This document shows positions 43,060 to 45,971 of a DNA stretch of 45,971 nucleotides, one piece after another. Each line of letters begins with the position of its first letter. Positions within the stretch are counted from its first letter, which is position 1. Where the stretch lies: NCBI GenBank assembly GCA_015659035.1, contig DQNS01000012.1, positions 1 through 45,971 on the forward strand. Reading direction: 5' to 3'. The notes beneath the pieces were generated by a model, which was given only the letters and a program-made list of their open reading frames with translations, did not search any database and was not told the origin of the DNA. A program made the translations under genes and the position numbers. This DNA is from Acidobacteriota bacterium (GTDB lineage: Bacteria > Acidobacteriota > Vicinamibacteria > Vicinamibacterales > UBA8438).

Positions 43060-45297
43060 CTACTGGGAAAGTAGGGTGGCCTCGAATTCCTCCGAGAGCA
43101 GGAGGTCCATGATCGCATCGCGATAGCCGCCTCGCGTTATCTCACGCAGAGAGTCGTCGGCGCCGGCCGCATCCGGAACGCGGTCCAGCAGCCCCGCGTA
43201 GAACGCCTCGAGTAGCTCCGCCGGCTGCGACTGCTCACGCAGATCGGAGAACTCCCGACTGTCGATCATGGAGCTGACGAGGCTCTCGAGACGGCCCCGC
43301 CGCACCCGTGCTGTGGCTGCCACGCGAGCGTTCGGATCGATCTCACGCTGCAGGATCGCGCGATACAGCCGCCCGGCGACCTCTTCGGCCTGGCGGCGTG
43401 TGTAGGTGCTTGGGGGAACGTCGACGGTCGGGGTCAACCGCAGCGCGACACCGAGATAGCGCGAGTCGGTCAAGCTCGGACTTCGGAACCCGTCGCGAGT
43501 CGTCACCGACAGGAGATACGCCCAACTCTCCCGCGAGAACACGCCACGCGGCGTCAGGGTGACCTGCGTCGGCACACCGGCCTGCACGTCAACGGTGGCC
43601 TCGCTGCCCCCGATGCGCACCGTGACCTCGTTGTCGACCGGTGCCGACAGGGTCACTCTCAATGAGGTAATCGGACCATCGGTGCGCATGATGATGTCAC
43701 CATGGCTGCCGCCCCCGATCCAGATACGCGACCCCTCCGGCAGATACGCATCATCGTTCAGGAAATACAGCAGCACCGTGGGGTCTTCTTGATACACCAC
43801 GCGGGACCGGACCTGGTCCACCATGATCGGCAGGTCGTTCACCATCGTCAGTTCGACAGGCAGCCATCGAAACGCGCCCTGCTGGACGTTCAGATACGGC
43901 TGCCTCGCGGAGACGAAGGGGGTGGCCAGGATCTGCACCGTGAACACGGCGCCGCCGAGCCAGGCTGCACACGCCGGACCAATGGACCGCAACGGCGGCA
44001 TGATGAAGAACAGCACCGGATAGACACTCATATAATAGCGGTTGCCGGCCGGCCCGCCGCCGCCTGACCACGAGTAGGGCAGGAAGACCAGCAGCACGAC
44101 CGCGGTGGCCGCAGCCGACGCCAGGATGAGGAATTGCCAGGCTCGCAGCTCGAGTCTGCACCACAGCGCCCAGACAACCACGACGACACCCGGGAAGAAA
44201 AACGGCACGAACCCGAAATGCCGGCCCACCAAGAAGTATCCGATGTTTCGGGTCAGCAGCCTGGCGAAACCTGTTGCGGTCGGCGTCTCCTCGAAACTCA
44301 GTTCGTTGGTAGACACGCTGACACCCAGGTCGGCGAACTCGGCACCTGACGCGTCGAACGGGAACTCATCATCCTGGTAGATTCGGCGCTCGCCTCCCTG
44401 GTAGTTCAGCTCGCCGCTGACCAGGGCATTGACGCCAAAGCCGCCGGCCACCACCAGCCCAAAGACCACTGCCACCCGAGCCCCATCGGCCCAGCGTCGG
44501 TGGTGCCAGTGCCAAAGCAGCGGCGGAATGATCAGCAGCGCATGGGACAGCTTCGAGAAGGTGGCGAGCCCGAGGAACACCGCTGCCAGCACATCGCTCC
44601 ACGCTCCACGTCGCCACCACCCCGACGTCTTCGTTGAAGGAGACGCCACCTCCTTGTAGAACCAGGCGAAATAGGCAAAGAAGACGAGCGCGAAATTGAA
44701 GAAGTCCGACGACAGCCACACCATGTAGAGCGGCACGATCGAGACGCCGAGAAAACCCAGGACAAAGGCCAGGGCCGGCGCGGCGGGCGACCGCGCGGCC
44801 GCGAAGCGGTAGCCCGCGAACACGACGCCGGCCAGCAGCATCACATGAAAGAGCAGCATGCCGTTCAAGCCGGCCATCCATACGAGCGGCGCGACCATGA
44901 CGGGATAGATGAACGCCTTGCCGAAGAACAGCCGGTCGGTCCGCCGATCGAGCTCACCATCGAGCTCTGGCGGCCACCAGGCGCTCAACCCCAGATGCAG
45001 CTCGCGCCCACGTTTCAGGTAGATCCCGTCGGGTCCGTCATCGTATGTCCTTTTGAACCGCTCGAGGTCCCGCCGCTCGTAGGTGAGATCCCGGTCGTAG
45101 GCCACGCTGAACGCCATCGCGATATAGGTCGCCTCGTCCCCCTTGATGCCACCGCCGGCCTGCACCAGATCAAGCGACAGGGACGCCCAGCCCCCCAGAA
45201 TCAGGATCAGGACCGCCGCAAGGCCACCCGGATCTAGTCGGCAGTTGCCAAATAAACTCCGACTCGTCTTCGGGGCGGCGTTCACGGCGTCGCTCAT
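43060..45297 (-). CDS. Membrane glycosyltransferase-like protein with C-terminal DUF4214-like domain
   Basis: 745 residues from ATG 45295-45297 with AGGAG close upstream; the longer open frame upstream runs through tandem repeats and is not protein-like. About ten membrane helices (about 22-500) and an acidic motif in the first loop (KGDEATYIAMAFS) resemble GT39/ArnT-type lipid-linked sugar transferases. A soluble region follows (about 500-625). The last 115 residues contain two copies of a helical unit (AGRLYRAILQREIDPNAR ... MIDSREFSDL and LLEAFYAGLLDRVPDAAG ... LLLSEEF), the DUF4214 pattern. That domain is usually found on secreted or glycan-linked proteins. Confidence 0.83.
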   Translation of the reverse strand: MSDAVNAAPKTSRSLFGNCRLDPGGLAAVLILILGGWASLSLDLVQAGGGIKGDEATYIAMAFSVAYDRDLTYERRDLERFKRTYDDGPDGIYLKRGRELHLGLSAWWPPELDGELDRRTDRLFFGKAFIYPVMVAPLVWMAGLNGMLLFHVMLLAGVVFAGYRFAAARSPAAPALAFVLGFLGVSIVPLYMVWLSSDFFNFALVFFAYFAWFYKEVASPSTKTSGWWRRGAWSDVLAAVFLGLATFSKLSHALLIIPPLLWHWHHRRWADGARVAVVFGLVVAGGFGVNALVSGELNYQGGERRIYQDDEFPFDASGAEFADLGVSVSTNELSFEETPTATGFARLLTRNIGYFLVGRHFGFVPFFFPGVVVVVWALWCRLELRAWQFLILASAAATAVVLLVFLPYSWSGGGGPAGNRYYMSVYPVLFFIMPPLRSIGPACAAWLGGAVFTVQILATPFVSARQPYLNVQQGAFRWLPVELTMVNDLPIMVDQVRSRVVYQEDPTVLLYFLNDDAYLPEGSRIWIGGGSHGDIIMRTDGPITSLRVTLSAPVDNEVTVRIGGSEATVDVQAGVPTQVTLTPRGVFSRESWAYLLSVTTRDGFRSPSLTDSRYLGVALRLTPTVDVPPSTYTRRQAEEVAGRLYRAILQREIDPNARVAATARVRRGRLESLVSSMIDSREFSDLREQSQPAELLEAFYAGLLDRVPDAAGADDSLREITRGGYRDAIMDLLLSEEFEATLLSQ

Positions 45298-45701
45298 GCG
45301 GCTCCTATGATAGTCGGCTGCCCCAACGTGTTCACTCACGGCTCGCTCATCGCTCCCTTCAGGCACATCGTCGGTCTGGCACCGCACGCGTGTCGGCAGA
45401 GGCCGCGTGACATCGACGAGATCCGGTCCAGGCGTGTCAGAACCCTGTCCCAGTGGGCCCGACCATCCGATATGTCCATCAGGAGCCAGGCGGACCTGCG
45501 CCCCTCTGGATCTGCCTCGAGGCCTCCACACAAACCCGAGACGCCCGAAATAAGAGTCCGAGCAGGTGGACCGGGACTTGCATTCCGAGCAGGTGGACCG
45601 GAACTTGCACGATGAGTCACAACTGGAGGCCGATAGCCGCACCCGCCAGGGCTGGTGTTCCCGAGCAGGGCGTAGAGGCCCCGACGCGCGGGAAATGAGA
45701 C
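45298..45701. other. Divergent intergenic gap
   Basis: 404 bases between the divergent membrane glycosyltransferase and lipoprotein genes. No gene is visible. It contains a 27-bp tandem duplication (45557-45610, listed separately) and otherwise featureless GC-rich DNA that must hold two promoters. Confidence 0.5.
45557..45610 (+). repeat. 27-bp tandem repeat, two copies
   Basis: Unit 1 (45557-45583) and unit 2 (45584-45610) share TCCGAGCAGGTGGACCGG, then GACTTGCAT in unit 1 and AACTTGCAC in unit 2: two mismatches in 27. Confidence 0.85.
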
Positions 45702-45971
45702 ATGGCCCAGACTTGTAAGCGAACGCTCAAGACTGTCGTCTTGCTCGCGGCGGCACCCATGATGGTCGCCTGCGACTCGGAACATAGTTCCAACCCGCTC
45801 AGTCCGACCATCGCCGGTCCGCTGGCCGGAATCACCATCACCACGCCTGCCGCGATCCAACCGGTCGATGGCCAGTTGATCGCCGTCGATACCCAGCCGG
45901 TAACGCTGGTCTTTCAGAGCGCCGTGTCAGACAGCCCGCGCCCGTTTTGGCACGAGGCGCAGATCGCGGAA
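45702..45971 (+). CDS. Lipoprotein, N-terminal part only (runs off window)
   Basis: 90 codons from ATG 45702 to the window edge. A lipoprotein signal has hydrophobic core VVLLAAAPMMVAC with Cys at residue 24. The mature start DSEHSSNPLSPTIAGPLAGI followed by a PVDGQLIAVDTQPVTLVFQS region resembles acidobacterial exported lipoproteins that carry fibronectin-like domains. The rest is outside the window, so the function is open. Confidence 0.75.
   Translation, partial: MAQTCKRTLKTVVLLAAAPMMVACDSEHSSNPLSPTIAGPLAGITITTPAAIQPVDGQLIAVDTQPVTLVFQSAVSDSPRPFWHEAQIAE

Noticed and set aside
45298..45642. Upstream extension of the membrane glycosyltransferase frame
   Set aside because: The extra residues come from the 27-bp tandem repeat and are Arg/Ser/Cys-rich. 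The ATG at 45297 has a ribosome site and is followed by the first hydrophobic helix.

Overview
The window looks like a chromosomal segment of a GC-rich, Gram-negative bacterium, most likely an acidobacterium of the Vicinamibacteria type. That is inferred from the mix of families: exported PQQ-type quinoprotein, carboxypeptidase-regulatory/cytochrome c protein, very large amidohydrolases, many small exported lipoproteins and beta-barrels, a sigma-54 response regulator, and many short intergenic repeats. No marker was searched, so the taxonomy is tentative. No rRNA, tRNA, CRISPR array, intact insertion sequence or phage module was seen.

Region 1 (1-13.4 kb) is a block of exported and redox proteins. 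It holds a quinoprotein dehydrogenase followed by a cytochrome c protein, a small exported-protein gene broken by one in-frame TGA and overlapping a TPR lipoprotein, an NHL propeller, a TPR protein, a quinoprotein remnant, a double-FKBP lipoprotein, a lectin-like secreted protein, an octaheme cytochrome c overlapping a four-helix membrane protein, an exported hypothetical protein, and a c-heme/copper type II monooxygenase-like protein with a good terminator.

Region 2 (13.6-21.5 kb, plus strand) holds the three-gene proton-translocating transhydrogenase operon (pntAA-pntAB-pntB), a 1349-residue triple amidohydrolase and an overlapping ABC ATPase. Region 3 (21.5-25.8 kb) is partly decayed. It has a chimeric remnant of an FAD oxidoreductase, a glutamate-cysteine ligase (YbdK-type) pseudogene with three lesions, an NfeD-like protein, an NAD-dependent sugar epimerase and an exported amidohydrolase.

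Region 4 (25.8-41.7 kb, all minus strand) is mostly housekeeping: rnpB (RNase P RNA), an NtrC-type regulator, ligA, a polyprenyl diphosphate synthase, a TatD DNase, a free tRNA-binding domain, metG, larC, radC, dapF, a beta-barrel protein, a CPBP protease, dtd, ttcA and a GT4 glycosyltransferase. Region 5 (42-46 kb) has an outer-membrane barrel, a membrane glycosyltransferase carrying a DUF4214-like tail, and the start of a lipoprotein running off the window.

The most unusual signals are: dispersed intergenic repeat families, one of which sits exactly where the metG catalytic and tRNA-binding parts are separated; inverted palindromic repeats on both sides of rnpB; a 71-bp element with perfect 13-bp terminal inverted repeats; a DapF homologue with serine at both catalytic cysteine positions; and several gene remnants (kinase, quinoprotein, FAD oxidoreductase, GCS2). 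I did not find one clearly novel multi-gene system. The best candidate for an undescribed functional unit is the octaheme cytochrome / four-helix membrane protein pair at 8470-10961.
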